From an uncultured beta proteobacterium (lineage in GTDB: Bacteria > Pseudomonadota > Gammaproteobacteria > Burkholderiales > Burkholderiaceae_C): DNA of 63,122 nucleotides. The stretch lies in NCBI GenBank assembly GCA_903930255.1, contig CAIYYA010000236.1:1-63122 (forward strand), read 5' to 3'. Positions 1 through 8,880 of the stretch are shown here, in pieces (position 1 is the first letter of the stretch; every line of letters begins with the position of its first letter). The position numbers and the translations under genes were made by a program. The notes beneath the pieces are model-generated. The model was not told the origin of the DNA, did not search any database, and saw nothing but the letters and a program-made list of their open reading frames with translations.

Positions 1-370
1 GGTTAGCACGGCGATAAGTGTGATCAACCACCCTGGTATCGTGATGAACTGGGTACCAAGTGTTGGTTACAAAAACCATCGCCATTTGGACTATTGATAT
101 CCGTAAACGAAAGCGGGGTTATTGATCACAAACTTCGAAGTTTGCGCCGGCCAAATGTGGTTGTTAAAAGCTCCCCTTTCGCCCGGCGGGGCGAGAGGGG
201 TTGGGGGAGAGTGGGGTGACTACTGCAAAAAAAATACAGAAAAGTTACACCGCACAGCGATCGCTCAAGCAAACTGGTTGTGACTTCTATCACTACACCA
301 CTTAATCACGCCCCAATCCGACTGATACACTTTTCGGGTATCAACCAGCGGCCACAAACCCTTGCCAGCT
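1..370. other. Left-edge intergenic region before argA
   Basis: No recognisable gene. A minus-strand frame opening with ATG near position 83 stays open to the left edge (about 28 codons) and could be the start of a gene lying outside the window; a plus-strand frame open from base 2 to a TGA at 95-97 could be a gene end. Neither is recognisable. Bases about 170-210 form a G/C-rich imperfect inverted repeat (ctcccctttcgcc / ggcgagaggggt) that could be a transcription terminator or a degenerate repeat. Confidence 0.4.
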
Positions 371-1720
371 ATGCCCTCTGTCTTCAACTTCACTTTTGTA
401 CCCTGGTTCCGCTCGGTGGCGCCCTACATCCACAAGTTTCGCAACCAGACTTTTGTCGTGGGTGTCTGTGGCGAAGCCATTGCGGCTGGCAAGCTACCCA
501 ACTTGGCGCAAGACCTTGCACTGATTCAGAGCATGGGCGTCAAACTAGTGCTGGTGCACGGTTTTCGACCTCAAGTGAACGAGCAACTTGCGGCAAAAGG
601 ACACACACCACGTTATTACAACGGAATCCGCATTACCGACGAAGTGTCACTCGATTGCGCCCAGGAAGCTGCTGGCCAATTACGCTATGAAATTGAAGCC
701 GCCTTTAGCCAGGGACTGCCCAACACGCCCATGGCGGGCGCCACGGTGCGCGTGATCTCGGGCAATTTTTTAACCGCGCGCCCTGTGGGCATTCTGGATG
801 GCGTCGATTTTCAGCACTCGGGGGTGGTGCGCAAAATTGACACGGCGGGCATCATGCGCTCGCTCGATATGGGTGCTTTGGTGCTGATGTCACCGTTTGG
901 GTTTTCTCCCACCGGCGAAGCGTTTAACCTGACCATGGAAGAGGTGGCAACCTCGGTGGCGATTGGTTTGCAGGCCGACAAATTGATTTTCGTCACTGAA
1001 ATTGCGGGTATTGCAACCCAGGTGGATCAACCGGTCAGCGAAGACAACCCGATTGATACCGAACTGCCCCTGGCTTCTGCCGAAAAACTCTTGGCCGACC
1101 TGCCCAACGCCAATCAGCCCAGTGACACTGCGTTTTATTTGCAGCACTGCGTCAAAGCCTGCAAAAGTGGGGTGGAGCGCAGCCACATCATTCCATTCGC
1201 GGTGGATGGCTCGATCTTGCTGGAGGTGTATGTGCACGATGGCATTGGCACCATGGTGGTCGATGAAAAACTCGAGAGCCTGCGTGAAGCCAGCGTAGAT
1301 GACGTGGGTGGCATTTTGCAGTTGATCGAGCCGTTCGAGAAAGACGGCACCCTGGTCAAGCGCAGTCGCACCGAAATTGAGCGAGATGTCGGCAATTACA
1401 CGGTGATTGAGCACGACGGCGTGATTTTTGCCTGTGCCGCGCTTTACACCTACCCCGAAGCGCGCACGGCGGAAATGGCCGCACTGACCGTATCACCTCA
1501 GGTGCAGGGTCAAGGTGATGGCGAAAGGGTACTCAAACGCATTGAGCAACGCGCCAAGGCGGCCGGACTAGAAAGCATCTTTGTGCTAACAACGCGCACC
1601 ACGCACTGGTTTTTAAAGCGCGGGTTTGCGCTGGTTGACCCAGATTGGCTGCCCGAGGCGCGCAAACGCAAATACAACTGGGACCGCAAAAGTCAGGTGC
1701 TGGTTAAAAAAATAACCTAA
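371..1720 (+). CDS. argA: N-acetylglutamate synthase (amino-acid N-acetyltransferase)
   Basis: Transfers acetyl from acetyl-CoA to glutamate, the first step of arginine synthesis in the cytosol. The 449-residue product has the classical two-domain layout: an N-terminal amino-acid-kinase fold (about 1-290, with the stretch LVLVHGFRPQVNEQL near residue 55, as in ArgB/ArgA) and a C-terminal GNAT acetyltransferase domain (about 295-449) whose acetyl-CoA loop is seen as VQGQGDGERVL near residue 377. Length fits the classical ArgA family (about 440). An in-frame TTG at 362 would add three residues, but the ATG at 371 aligns better with the family start. In related genomes yggX often follows argA directly; here a ParA-like gene, ppk2, dsbB and a small gene lie between them. 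The assignment is secure from architecture. Confidence 0.93.
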   Translation: MPSVFNFTFVPWFRSVAPYIHKFRNQTFVVGVCGEAIAAGKLPNLAQDLALIQSMGVKLVLVHGFRPQVNEQLAAKGHTPRYYNGIRITDEVSLDCAQEAAGQLRYEIEAAFSQGLPNTPMAGATVRVISGNFLTARPVGILDGVDFQHSGVVRKIDTAGIMRSLDMGALVLMSPFGFSPTGEAFNLTMEEVATSVAIGLQADKLIFVTEIAGIATQVDQPVSEDNPIDTELPLASAEKLLADLPNANQPSDTAFYLQHCVKACKSGVERSHIIPFAVDGSILLEVYVHDGIGTMVVDEKLESLREASVDDVGGILQLIEPFEKDGTLVKRSRTEIERDVGNYTVIEHDGVIFACAALYTYPEARTAEMAALTVSPQVQGQGDGERVLKRIEQRAKAAGLESIFVLTTRTTHWFLKRGFALVDPDWLPEARKRKYNWDRKSQVLVKKIT

Positions 1721-1815
1721 GCTCAGCACAAGGCACGTTTTTTGAGCACGACTCTTGCTATCACTCAAGTAGCCGCCTTCGGCGACGAATTCATTCACTA
1801 CACAGGATTATTATT

Positions 1816-2520
1816 ATGAGCTCTTTGAACTTCATTGGTGGCGAAAAAGGGGGCGTCGGAAAGTCCGTACTTTCACGCGTCCTGGCACAGTACTTCATTG
1901 ACAAAGATCGCCCATTTATTGGTTTTGACACGGATCGCTCTCACACCTCATTCACTCGCTTTTATGCGGATTACGCCAGCCCGGTCATTGTGGATAGTTT
2001 CGAGGGCCTCGATGCCATTGCCGCAGCTTTTGAAAACGACGATTCGGACAGCGCTGTGCCGAATGTGATTGTTGATTTGGCAGCCCAAACGGCTACCCCA
2101 CTGGCGCGCTGGATCAAAGATTCAGATGTCTTCACGGTTTTGGCCGACATGGGCATCACCGTCAATTTTTGGCATGTGGCAGATGCAGGCAAAGATTCAG
2201 TTGACCTGCTAGGCCGCCTGGTTAACACTTTTGAGAGCGGGCCGAATTATTTTGTGGTGAAAAATTTTGGTCGTGGTTCGGATTTTTCACAACTTGATAA
2301 CTCTGCAGCTCTGGAAAAAGCCATCGCGTTAGGTGCCCGGGTGGTCAATTTGGCACAATTACATGAAGCCAGCATGCGCAAAATTGATCGGCAAAATGCA
2401 AGCTTTTGGGCGGCCATTCACACCCGATCAGAAACCGATGGTCTTGGACTTCTGGAACGCCAACGCGTCAAGCACTGGCTTAAGAAGACCTATGAAACAT
2501 TCGATGCCTTACCGATTTAA
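1816..2520 (+). CDS. Orphan ParA/MinD-like P-loop ATPase
   Basis: The 234-residue protein opens with a deviant Walker A motif (GEKGGVGKSVLSR, residues 8-20) carrying the signature lysine of the ParA/MinD/ArsA superfamily, followed by a FDTD-type segment near residue 36 and a Walker-B-like VIVDLAAQ near residue 85. An AGGAT ribosome-binding site precedes the ATG. No ParB, MinC/E or centromere-like repeats lie nearby, so a DNA-segregation role is not supported. Similar chromosomal orphans are, as I recall, sometimes annotated as mobilization proteins, with no experimental basis known to me. It sits alone between argA and ppk2 and may be transcribed on its own. ATP binding is well supported; the cargo is unknown. 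Confidence 0.75.
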   Translation: MSSLNFIGGEKGGVGKSVLSRVLAQYFIDKDRPFIGFDTDRSHTSFTRFYADYASPVIVDSFEGLDAIAAAFENDDSDSAVPNVIVDLAAQTATPLARWIKDSDVFTVLADMGITVNFWHVADAGKDSVDLLGRLVNTFESGPNYFVVKNFGRGSDFSQLDNSAALEKAIALGARVVNLAQLHEASMRKIDRQNASFWAAIHTRSETDGLGLLERQRVKHWLKKTYETFDALPI

Positions 2521-2589
2521 ACTGACACAAGTCAAGACGCGCCCCTATTTTGGGTAGAAAATATTGGCTTCTTTATGCAGGAGCCAGTC

Positions 2590-3714
2590 ATGACCAGCGC
2601 AAAAATCTCAGCACCCCGCGTTCGACGCACGATTTTGGGTGATACAAGCGGAGCCAAAACCACAGCGGGTATTGGCAAGCAGGTGATCAAGAACAACACA
2701 AATGCAGCGCAAGACGCGCAAAACAGTGCGCTCCAAGATATTCTGGATCACGCCAGCAACAAAGCTGACGCGCTCAAGACATTCCTGGCGGGAAGTTCAC
2801 CCGACGATGTTGCCGCCATTCGCCAGATGCTGCTCGACAACACCGGTGGCAATGTCCCACCAACCAAACCCGACGAAGAGTTGTCGAGCGATTGGCGCAC
2901 CGGTGGTTATCCCTATAAAAACCTGATGTCGCGCAAGCGCTATGAGTCGCAAAAATACAAACTTCAAGTTGAGTTGCTGAAGCTGCAAAGCTGGGCCAAG
3001 GAGACCGGTCAACGCATCATCATCCTCTTTGAAGGTCGCGATGCAGCCGGCAAAGGCGGTGCCATTAAACGCTTTATGGAGCACTTGAACCCGCGTGGTG
3101 CCCGCTTGGTAGCGCTGGAAAAACCCTCAGCAACCGAGCTGGGGCAGTGGTACTTTCAGCGCTATGTGCAGCATTTGCCAACCGCTGGCGAAATCGTCAT
3201 GTTTGACCGCTCTTGGTACAACCGCGCCGGCGTTGAGCGGGTAATGGGTTTTTGCACCGAGGCGCAATACCAGCAGTTCATCCACCAGGCGCCTCTGTTT
3301 GAACGCCAATTGGTGCAAAGTGGTGTGCACCTGATCAAGTTCTGGTTTTCTGTCAGTCGCAAAGAACAGCGTCGCCGTTTCAAGGAACGCGAATTGCATC
3401 CGCTCAAACAATGGAAGCTCAGCCCGATTGACCTGGCCTCGCTGGACAAATGGGATCAGTACACCAAAGCCAAAGAAACCATGTTTTTTGAAACAGATAC
3501 CGCCGATGCACCGTGGACTGTGATCAAGTCAGACTGCAAAAAACGTGCGCGACTGAATGCCATGCGCTATGTTTTGCACAAAATGCCCTATACCAACAAA
3601 GAGCTGGAGAATATTGGCTCACTCGATACGCTGCTGGTGGGACGTGCCCATGTGGTTTATGAGCGCGGCGAACACCCATCTAGTGGGCTTATGAAATCAG
3701 CACCACAGGGTTAG
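2590..3714 (+). CDS. ppk2: Polyphosphate kinase 2 family protein
   Basis: PPK2 enzymes move phosphate between polyphosphate and nucleotides, mostly making ATP or GTP from the diphosphates. The 374-residue protein has a poorly conserved N-terminal extension (about 1-110), then the PPK2 core: Walker A in FEGRDAAGKGGAIKRF (about 147-162), the Walker B and lid region in DRSWYNRAGVERVMG (about 205-219), and a basic C-terminal lid (KEQRRRFKERE). I chose the ATG at 2590 because AGGAG lies 6-7 bases upstream of it; the ATG at 2575 has no such site. Its last four bases overlap the end of the convergent dsbB. Substrate preference (ADP, GDP or AMP) cannot be read from sequence alone. Confidence 0.92.
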   Translation: MTSAKISAPRVRRTILGDTSGAKTTAGIGKQVIKNNTNAAQDAQNSALQDILDHASNKADALKTFLAGSSPDDVAAIRQMLLDNTGGNVPPTKPDEELSSDWRTGGYPYKNLMSRKRYESQKYKLQVELLKLQSWAKETGQRIIILFEGRDAAGKGGAIKRFMEHLNPRGARLVALEKPSATELGQWYFQRYVQHLPTAGEIVMFDRSWYNRAGVERVMGFCTEAQYQQFIHQAPLFERQLVQSGVHLIKFWFSVSRKEQRRRFKERELHPLKQWKLSPIDLASLDKWDQYTKAKETMFFETDTADAPWTVIKSDCKKRARLNAMRYVLHKMPYTNKELENIGSLDTLLVGRAHVVYERGEHPSSGLMKSAPQG

Positions 3715-4226
3715 CGTTGTTTAACCATGCGCCACAGCATGCGCATGGCAATTGCAGCAAACAGCATGAAGCTAAGAAATGACCAATTGGCGATGGAACC
3801 ACCTAAAAAAGTCCAGTCCACCGCCGAGCAGTCACCACTGCCCTTAAAAATCATCGGGACGACCCGATTCAGCGGAAAATTTTCGATCATGCCGTAAAAA
3901 TCCCGGCCACAGGTGGCAACTTGCGGTGGATACCACTGCAGCCAGCTTTGCCGTGCTGCCACAAATGCACCGAAACCAGCACCCACCAGCAGCAGCATCC
4001 AAGCTGAAAAATATACCTTATTTTTGCCGATAGAGCCCGCCAATAAAGCGACGATAGCTATGAATAAAAGAGCGTATCGTTGCACAATGCACATCGGACA
4101 GGGCTCAAGTCCGAAGCGCTGCTGCAGCAGCAAGCCAAAGCCTAGCATGCAAAAACAGGCAGCACTAATGAATAAAAAAACGTGCCGGGACGAGCCGTTG
4201 AACACAGCCAAAATGCGATTCAGCAT
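3711..4226 (-). CDS. dsbB: Disulfide bond formation protein B
   Basis: Inner-membrane quinone reductase that reoxidises DsbA in the periplasm. The 171-residue protein shows four predicted membrane helices and both required cysteine pairs: CPMC at residues 43-46 in the first periplasmic loop and C106/C133 in the second. Length matches the family. Converges with ppk2, with a 4-base overlap. The small cysteine-rich gene just upstream on the same strand (3 bases between them) may be co-transcribed. No dsbA is in the window. Confidence 0.93.
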   Translation of the reverse strand: MLNRILAVFNGSSRHVFLFISAACFCMLGFGLLLQQRFGLEPCPMCIVQRYALLFIAIVALLAGSIGKNKVYFSAWMLLLVGAGFGAFVAARQSWLQWYPPQVATCGRDFYGMIENFPLNRVVPMIFKGSGDCSAVDWTFLGGSIANWSFLSFMLFAAIAMRMLWRMVKQR

Positions 4227-4229
4227 GCG

Positions 4230-4460
4230 TTATTTAAGCGCTTCGTCGAGCGCTTTGCACGAAGGTGCACACACTGCCTGCGATTTGCCCAATATTTTCT
4301 TGGACACCATTTGCGAGCGGGCTCGGTGCTTGCCACACAAAAAACACGACATAGTAGCCGCGCCAAAGGAGGTTGCCGCCGTGAAAGGCGAGCCTGAGAC
4401 TTTGGATTTGTAACGTAGGCCATCGGCCACAATTTTGGTTTTGGTATCTACTTTTGCCAT
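4230..4460 (-). CDS. Small four-cysteine protein, putative zinc-binding
   Basis: Unrecognised 76-residue protein. It contains a CFLC pair at residues 39-42 and a CAPSC pair at 64-68, spaced like a small zinc ribbon, embedded in many lysines and arginines; there is no signal peptide or membrane segment, so it is probably cytosolic. The first methionine that fits the compact domain is at 4460; an upstream ATG at 4484 would add eight residues. It ends 3 bases before dsbB on the same strand, suggesting co-transcription. Zinc or nucleic-acid binding is inference from composition only. Confidence 0.65.
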   Translation of the reverse strand: MAKVDTKTKIVADGLRYKSKVSGSPFTAATSFGAATMSCFLCGKHRARSQMVSKKILGKSQAVCAPSCKALDEALK

Positions 4461-4540
4461 AAGTGGAGATTTTACTGCAGTCACCCAGATACTGGAAAAC
4501 CTTGCTAAAGTTCACCCTTTATTTGTATTGAAGGGGCTCC

Positions 4541-4813
4541 ATGGCACGCACTGTGAATTGCATCAAACTTGGCATCGAAGCAGAGGGGCTTGACTTGCCA
4601 CCTTATCCTGGTGAACTTGGTAAACGCATTTGGAGCCAGGTTAGCAAGCAAGCTTGGGCTGATTGGCTGAAACACCAAACCATGCTGGTTAACGAAAACA
4701 GACTCAGCCTGGCTGATGCACGGGCACGCCAATATTTGGCCAGACAAATGGAAAATCATTTTTTTGGTGGCGGAGCAGATGCTGCGCAAGGCTTTGTGCC
4801 ACCTAAAGCTTGA
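4541..4813 (+). CDS. yggX: Probable Fe(2+)-trafficking protein
   Basis: YggX-family proteins help protect iron-sulfur clusters from oxidation. The 90-residue product shows the family hallmarks: MARTVNC at the N terminus with the conserved cysteine 7, [10 protein letters not shown] near residue 21, [18 protein letters not shown] near residue 40, and the FF region near the end. Full length. Its stop overlaps the TTG start of mnmC by four bases, implying translational coupling. Confidence 0.95.
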   Translation: MARTVNCIKLGIEAEGLDLPPYPGELGKRIWSQVSKQAWADWLKHQTMLVNENRLSLADARARQYLARQMENHFFGGGADAAQGFVPPKA

Positions 4814-6597
4814 CACCCCCTTTGCCCTGGCAGGGCTTGACTCAGTGGCGCATCCTTGACACTGATTTCGGCAACGGCGACGCGTTTTTCAGCTTCTGGC
4901 AGCTCTGGCAAGCTGATGCACAGCGTCCGCGCATGTTGCATTATGTTGCGCTATCAAAAAACGCTCCGAGTCAGGCAGATTGGCGCCGATTGGCACAGTG
5001 TGAAGCCAATCTGAACGAGCCAAGTCAAGCACTTGCCAAGCATTGGTTCGGGTTATTACCAGGCTTTCACCGTTTTCTGCTTAGCCAGGGGCACGTTGTT
5101 TTGACCCTGTGCATCGGCGCGACTCTGCCCCTGCTGCGTCAGCAGCAGTTCGCGGCTGATAGCATCTTTTTACGCGAATCAACCCGTCTGCCGGACGGCG
5201 ATTTGATCTGGCTGGCCAAAGCATTGGCCGCATGCAGCCAGCGCGGCACCAGACTGCAAGCCATTCGCCCCCCTGCTACGCACAGCAGCAGCGTGCTTCT
5301 AGCAGCATTGCAGCATTGCGGATTTACCATTGCCAACACCCTGACCACAACAGACTGTGAGCACCTGATCGCCCACTATGAACCCGCCTGGACACTCAAG
5401 AACACACGCGCCACCCGGTTTTGTGTTGCAACACCCGTTGGTCGATGTGCGGTCATCGGCGCGGGTCTTGCCGGAGCCAGCGTAGCCGCCGCCCTGGCAA
5501 GGCGCGGTTGGCAAGTGCACGTGCATGAGCAGGCCGCAAACCCGGCAGCAGGTGCATCGGGTTTGCCTGTTGGACTGATTGCGCCCTATGTTTCAAAAGA
5601 TGACAGCGCACTTTCACAGCTGTCGCGAGCCGGGGTGCGCTTGATGCTCCAACAAGCGAAGGCGTTACTTGAAGCAGGTGCAGATTGGGCACCTGTGGGC
5701 GTTTTGGAGCGCCATATCGGCGGCACTCCAAGTTTGCCGGGGAACTGGCCAGATGCTGGCCATGCATGGTCAACCCTGGCGCGCCCTGCACTGCCACCTG
5801 ACGCATGGCGCACGGGGTTCGACACTGCACGCGATCTCTGGCACGCCCAAGCGGCCTGGCTCAAACCCGCGGCTTTGGTGCATGCTTGGCTGAATCAGAG
5901 CGGTGTGCAATTCACAGCAGGTCATGCGGTAGCGCGCATCTGCCGCCAGCAAGGTCAATGGACATTGAAAAACAGTCAGGGAACGGTTCTTGACAGCGCA
6001 GATCGCGTGGTTATCGCCAATGCCAGCGCTGCCACTTTGCTGCTACAGGCGCTTTCGCACGACTATCCACACCTTGCAAACGATCTGAAGCGTGTACCAG
6101 CCATGCACGGCATGCGGGGACAGCTCAGTTGGGGTCGGCATGCCGATGCGCCTTCTGCAGCTTTTGCGCCTTTTGGTGTGAATGGCTCGGGTAGCTTGAT
6201 TGCTGGCGTGCCAACCGAACTAGGTCTGGCCTGGTTTGCTGGCTCCAGTTACCAGCCAGCCGATCAGGTTGAACGCGGCGAAGCTGAAAACCACCTGCGT
6301 AATTTGCAACATCTACAGCTATTGCTTCCCACTTTGGCCAACGAATTAGCAGCCAAATTCATCGCGGGTCAGCTCAATGCATGGAAAGGCACACGCTGCA
6401 TCTCGGCTGATCGTTTGCCAGCGGTTGGCGCACTCGATGCAGCGGCACAAAGTGGACTCTGGCTGTGCGCTGGCATGGGCTCGCGCGGGCTGAGTTTATC
6501 GATGCTGTGTGCAGAGATATTAGCCGCGCAGTGGTGTGCCGAACCACTCCCGGTAGAAGCCAAGTTGGCGCAGTTGCTCGCAGCCCTGCGCTGTTGA
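4810..6597 (+). CDS. mnmC: MnmC-like tRNA wobble-uridine enzyme with degenerate methyltransferase domain
   Basis: MnmC normally finishes mnm5U34 in tRNA: an FAD domain removes the carboxymethyl group and an N-terminal SAM domain methylates the amine. The C-terminal FAD domain looks intact ([13 protein letters not shown], dinucleotide fold at about 216-228; [15 protein letters not shown] near the end). The N-terminal domain does not: the protein begins at a TTG about 45 residues inside the usual family N terminus, the SAM motif usually read as ETGFGxG is DTDFGNG (17-23), and the region where the catalytic aspartate sits in FLDGF reads FLRES (about 119-123). The total of 595 residues is shorter than typical betaproteobacterial MnmC as I recall it. 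Translationally coupled to yggX. The methyltransferase step is probably lost; the oxidoreductase step is probably kept. Confidence 0.85.
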   Translation: MTPPLPWQGLTQWRILDTDFGNGDAFFSFWQLWQADAQRPRMLHYVALSKNAPSQADWRRLAQCEANLNEPSQALAKHWFGLLPGFHRFLLSQGHVVLTLCIGATLPLLRQQQFAADSIFLRESTRLPDGDLIWLAKALAACSQRGTRLQAIRPPATHSSSVLLAALQHCGFTIANTLTTTDCEHLIAHYEPAWTLKNTRATRFCVATPVGRCAVIGAGLAGASVAAALARRGWQVHVHEQAANPAAGASGLPVGLIAPYVSKDDSALSQLSRAGVRLMLQQAKALLEAGADWAPVGVLERHIGGTPSLPGNWPDAGHAWSTLARPALPPDAWRTGFDTARDLWHAQAAWLKPAALVHAWLNQSGVQFTAGHAVARICRQQGQWTLKNSQGTVLDSADRVVIANASAATLLLQALSHDYPHLANDLKRVPAMHGMRGQLSWGRHADAPSAAFAPFGVNGSGSLIAGVPTELGLAWFAGSSYQPADQVERGEAENHLRNLQHLQLLLPTLANELAAKFIAGQLNAWKGTRCISADRLPAVGALDAAAQSGLWLCAGMGSRGLSLSMLCAEILAAQWCAEPLPVEAKLAQLLAALRC

Positions 6598-6601
6598 AAA
6601 G

Positions 6602-7744
6602 CTACAAACGTTGCAGCTTTTCCAAAGCCCGGTTCAGCGTTTCGGTTTTTTTGGCAAAACAAAAACGCACCGTGTGCTGATCAAATCCATTGCCATAAAA
6701 CGCCGATAAAGGAATGGCAGCAACGCCCATTTCAGAGGTGAGCCAAGTGCAAAAATCGGCCTCCTTCATGTCGTTGACAGCAGATATATCAACGCATTGA
6801 AAGTAGCTACCTTCGCAGGGCAGCAGTTTGAGCTTGCTGCCGGCCAGGCCAGCACGAAACAGATCGCGTTTTTGCTGATAGAAATTCGACAAGTCGAGGT
6901 AGGCAGATGGTTTTTCCATAAAGTGCGCAAGCGCGTACTGCATGGGAGTGTTGACTGTGAAAACATTGAATTGGTGGACTTTGCGAAACTCATGAGTCAA
7001 GTTTTTAGGCGCTGCCACAAAGCCAACTTTCCAGCCCGTCACGTGATAAGTTTTGCCAAAACTTGAGATCACAAATGCACGCTGCGCTAACCCGGCGAAA
7101 CGGGAGGCACTTTGGTGCTGCTGCGCGTCAAAGACCATGTGCTCATAAACCTCGTCGCTGATCAATACGATGTCTGTTGGTGCCAGAAGTTGTTCGAGTT
7201 GACGCATTTCTTGCGCACTCCAGACGGTTGCACTCGGGTTATGCGGCGAGTTGACGATGATGGCGCGGGTTTTGGGCGTCATGGCGGCTGCAATTAGCGC
7301 GAAGTCCGGGCGAAAACTGCCCGGCTTCAGCGGCACCCGCACCGGGACACCGCCAGCCAGCTCGATATTGGGCACATAACTGTCATAGCACGGCTCTAAC
7401 ACGATCACCTCATCGCCCGGGTGCACCACTGACAAGATCGCTGTCAAAATACCCTGAGTTGCCCCTGCAGTAATGGTTAATTCGGTTGCGGGGCAATACT
7501 GATATGCGTAGAGCGCTTTAATTTTTATAGCAACTGCTTCACGTAACAGTAGCACCCCTGGCATCGGTGGATACTGGTTGAAGCCTTGTTGCATGGCTTG
7601 CGTGACCGCGTCGATAAGGCTTGGGTCGCAGTTAAAGTCTGGGAAACCCTGACCTAGATTAACCGCATTTTTTTCCGCAGCGAGTGCTGACATGACGCTG
7701 AAGATGGTCGTGCCAACGTTGGGGAGTTTGCTTTTCAGGTTCAT
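6602..7744 (-). CDS. PLP-dependent aminotransferase, YbdL/methionine aminotransferase type
   Basis: Class I/II aminotransferase of 380 residues. Seen: NLGQGFPDF (29-37), which binds substrate in the KAT/YbdL group; NSPHNPSATVW (165-175); the SDEVYEH motif (about 196); and the PLP lysine K231 in SSFGKTYHVTGWKVG. These are the marks of the YbdL/glutamine-transaminase K/kynurenine-aminotransferase family, where bacterial members prefer methionine and act in methionine salvage or keto-acid exchange. Full length and intact. It ends 4 bases from mnmC in convergent arrangement. Substrate is inferred from subfamily only. Confidence 0.88.
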   Translation of the reverse strand: MNLKSKLPNVGTTIFSVMSALAAEKNAVNLGQGFPDFNCDPSLIDAVTQAMQQGFNQYPPMPGVLLLREAVAIKIKALYAYQYCPATELTITAGATQGILTAILSVVHPGDEVIVLEPCYDSYVPNIELAGGVPVRVPLKPGSFRPDFALIAAAMTPKTRAIIVNSPHNPSATVWSAQEMRQLEQLLAPTDIVLISDEVYEHMVFDAQQHQSASRFAGLAQRAFVISSFGKTYHVTGWKVGFVAAPKNLTHEFRKVHQFNVFTVNTPMQYALAHFMEKPSAYLDLSNFYQQKRDLFRAGLAGSKLKLLPCEGSYFQCVDISAVNDMKEADFCTWLTSEMGVAAIPLSAFYGNGFDQHTVRFCFAKKTETLNRALEKLQRL

Positions 7745-7827
7745 GATTTAAAGTTTCGACAAAGTGTTGCTGACAGAGCTGGTGCAAGGTGTGTAACGGG
7801 TGCGATTCAAAGTGAGTTGTACTTAAA

Positions 7828-8088
7828 TCAAGCTGCATAGCGGTAATTTGTATTCCAGTAGCTATTCCATTCACCATTAGACCTGCAGACTTTGTGGGCG
7901 AGCATATGCTCTGCATTTTCTGGACTCCACCAGGCTCCTGCCAGCTTCATACGTTTTTGCACAGTTAGCCTCATTTCAGCATCGTCAGCGAGTTTTAAGT
8001 CGCCGCCCGTATCGACTACTGCAGACAGTATTGAGTCTATGCGATTGCGTATTTCTGGGTTTTTGTAAATCTGATCTGAAGTTGGCAA
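7828..8088 (-). pseudogene. Transposase-like C-terminal remnant
   Basis: An 86-codon open stretch with no convincing start (the first codon in frame is TTG directly behind the DUF5615 stop). The segment KRMKLAGAWWSPENAEHML followed by a tryptophan near the end is reminiscent of the C-terminal tails of ISKra4- or ISLre2-type transposases (RxKxxGxxWSxxxAExML). No terminal inverted repeats or upstream catalytic domain are present, so at best it is a relic. It lies beside a toxin-antitoxin pair at the edge of the accessory island. It could instead be a small gene coupled to the toxin. Confidence 0.4.
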
Positions 8089-8091
8089 TAA

Positions 8092-8412
8092 CTACATCGG
8101 CAACACCGTAAACGTATTGGGTGTGAAACCATCGAGTGTCCGCAACAGCTCTGGCACCAAAGGCAAAAAGCTTTCCAATTTGTTGCTCGGTGCGAGCAAC
8201 ACAATCACGCCCATGGACAAATAAACCTGATTTTGCTGGGACTCCATGTTTTGGTCGCCTGTAATGAGCACATCAAAATCAACGCTGGCAGCGGCCAGCA
8301 GTTTGACGTTGTCAAGGCCACTCAAACCGATCTGCTGAACCGTTCGCACATAGTGGCCTGCCAGCAAAAAGCCGAGTTTTCTGGGCAGCGACTCGTCAAG
8401 CAGGATGCGCAT
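8092..8412 (-). CDS. DUF5615 PIN-like toxin
   Basis: 106-residue protein starting MRILLDESLPRKL, with D5/E6 and the later pattern DVLITGDQN (about 62-70), the acidic positions of the DUF5615 family, a compact PIN-like nuclease fold. Such proteins are usually paired with DUF433 antitoxins, as here, and are thought to act like VapC RNases, but cleavage targets are unknown. I chose the internal ATG because the upstream one adds twelve residues not resembling the family. The start overlaps the end of the DUF433 gene by 17 bases, indicating one transcript with the antitoxin first. Confidence 0.82.
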   Translation of the reverse strand: MRILLDESLPRKLGFLLAGHYVRTVQQIGLSGLDNVKLLAAASVDFDVLITGDQNMESQQNQVYLSMGVIVLLAPSNKLESFLPLVPELLRTLDGFTPNTFTVLPM

Positions 8413-8623
8413 TGCAGGCAGACAGCCGGATTTGTTCCAGTGACGCAATCACTTGTGCACGACTAACCGAGGGATACTCGTCCAAAAAGGCATCAATGCT
8501 GTCGCCAGTTTCCAGGTAGTCAAACAAAATACGAAACGGCACCCGCGTGCCTGAAAACACAGTCGTGCCGCGCAAGATGTCTGGTTTTGACCAAACGGCT
8601 GGTGCCGTATTTTGGTTTTGCAT
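8396..8623 (-). CDS. DUF433 family antitoxin
   Basis: 75-residue protein with the DUF433 pattern: a strand with TVFSGTRVPFRILFDYLETG (about 20-39) followed by FLDEYPSVSRAQVIASLE (about 45-62), the helix-turn-helix-like part. DUF433 proteins are VapB-like antitoxins that bind their own promoter and neutralise DUF5615 or VapC partners. First gene of the pair, overlapping the toxin. There is no visible sign of decay. Confidence 0.85.
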   Translation of the reverse strand: MQNQNTAPAVWSKPDILRGTTVFSGTRVPFRILFDYLETGDSIDAFLDEYPSVSRAQVIASLEQIRLSACNAHPA

Positions 8624-8640
8624 CTGTTTATTCTAGAACC

Positions 8641-8676
8641 AAACATCCCCAAAGGTGCTGCGCGCGCCAAACACTA
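8641..8676 (-). repeat. Shared post-stop block, copy C
   Basis: This stretch, immediately downstream (minus strand) of the DUF1566 remnant stop, matches 8825-8860 closely: both read aacaYccccaaaKgYgct and then GC-rich sequence and ccaaRcactRac on the plus strand. A shorter version follows the third DUF1566 locus. Conservation of noncoding sequence beyond the stop codon suggests a duplicated or exchanged cassette. Confidence 0.55.
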
Positions 8677-8718
8677 ACGCACGAATCGAACCTGGCCGCG
8701 GTTGACATTTGAACTGCC
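8674..8718 (-). pseudogene. C-terminal scrap of a DUF1566 gene
   Basis: Only the last 14 codons and stop are recognisable (GSSNVNRGQVRFVR), matching the SGHVRLVR ending of the two DUF1566 loci upstream. Nothing of the rest of the domain can be followed beyond about 8720. It is therefore a truncated paralogue or the trace of a recombination event at the 3' end. Confidence 0.5.
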
Positions 8719-8824
8719 AGAAATAATATGAAAAATAAGCCTCAAGCGCATGCCCACATTGCACAGACAGCTATGATTTTTAAAGTGAAAATCTACTCTG
8801 GCCCTCATTGCCCCCTGGCCCCAA

Positions 8825-8880
8825 ACACCCCCAAATGCGCTACGCGCCCCAAGCACTGACGGGCACGCAACTCACGCCCA
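8825..8880 (-). repeat. Shared post-stop block, copy A
   Basis: Noncoding block directly after the stop of the 8881-9339 DUF1566 gene. Together with the last coding bases (to about 8902) it is about 92% identical (four mismatches in about 54 bases by eye) to the block after the 9635 DUF1566 stop, and its distal half resembles copy C at 8641-8676. Confidence 0.6.

Noticed and set aside
1-97. Partial genes at the left edge
   Set aside because: Short open frames exist on both strands but neither is recognisable; reported only as intergenic.
3711-3714. ppk2/dsbB overlap as a notable feature
   Set aside because: A four-base convergent overlap of stop codons is ordinary.
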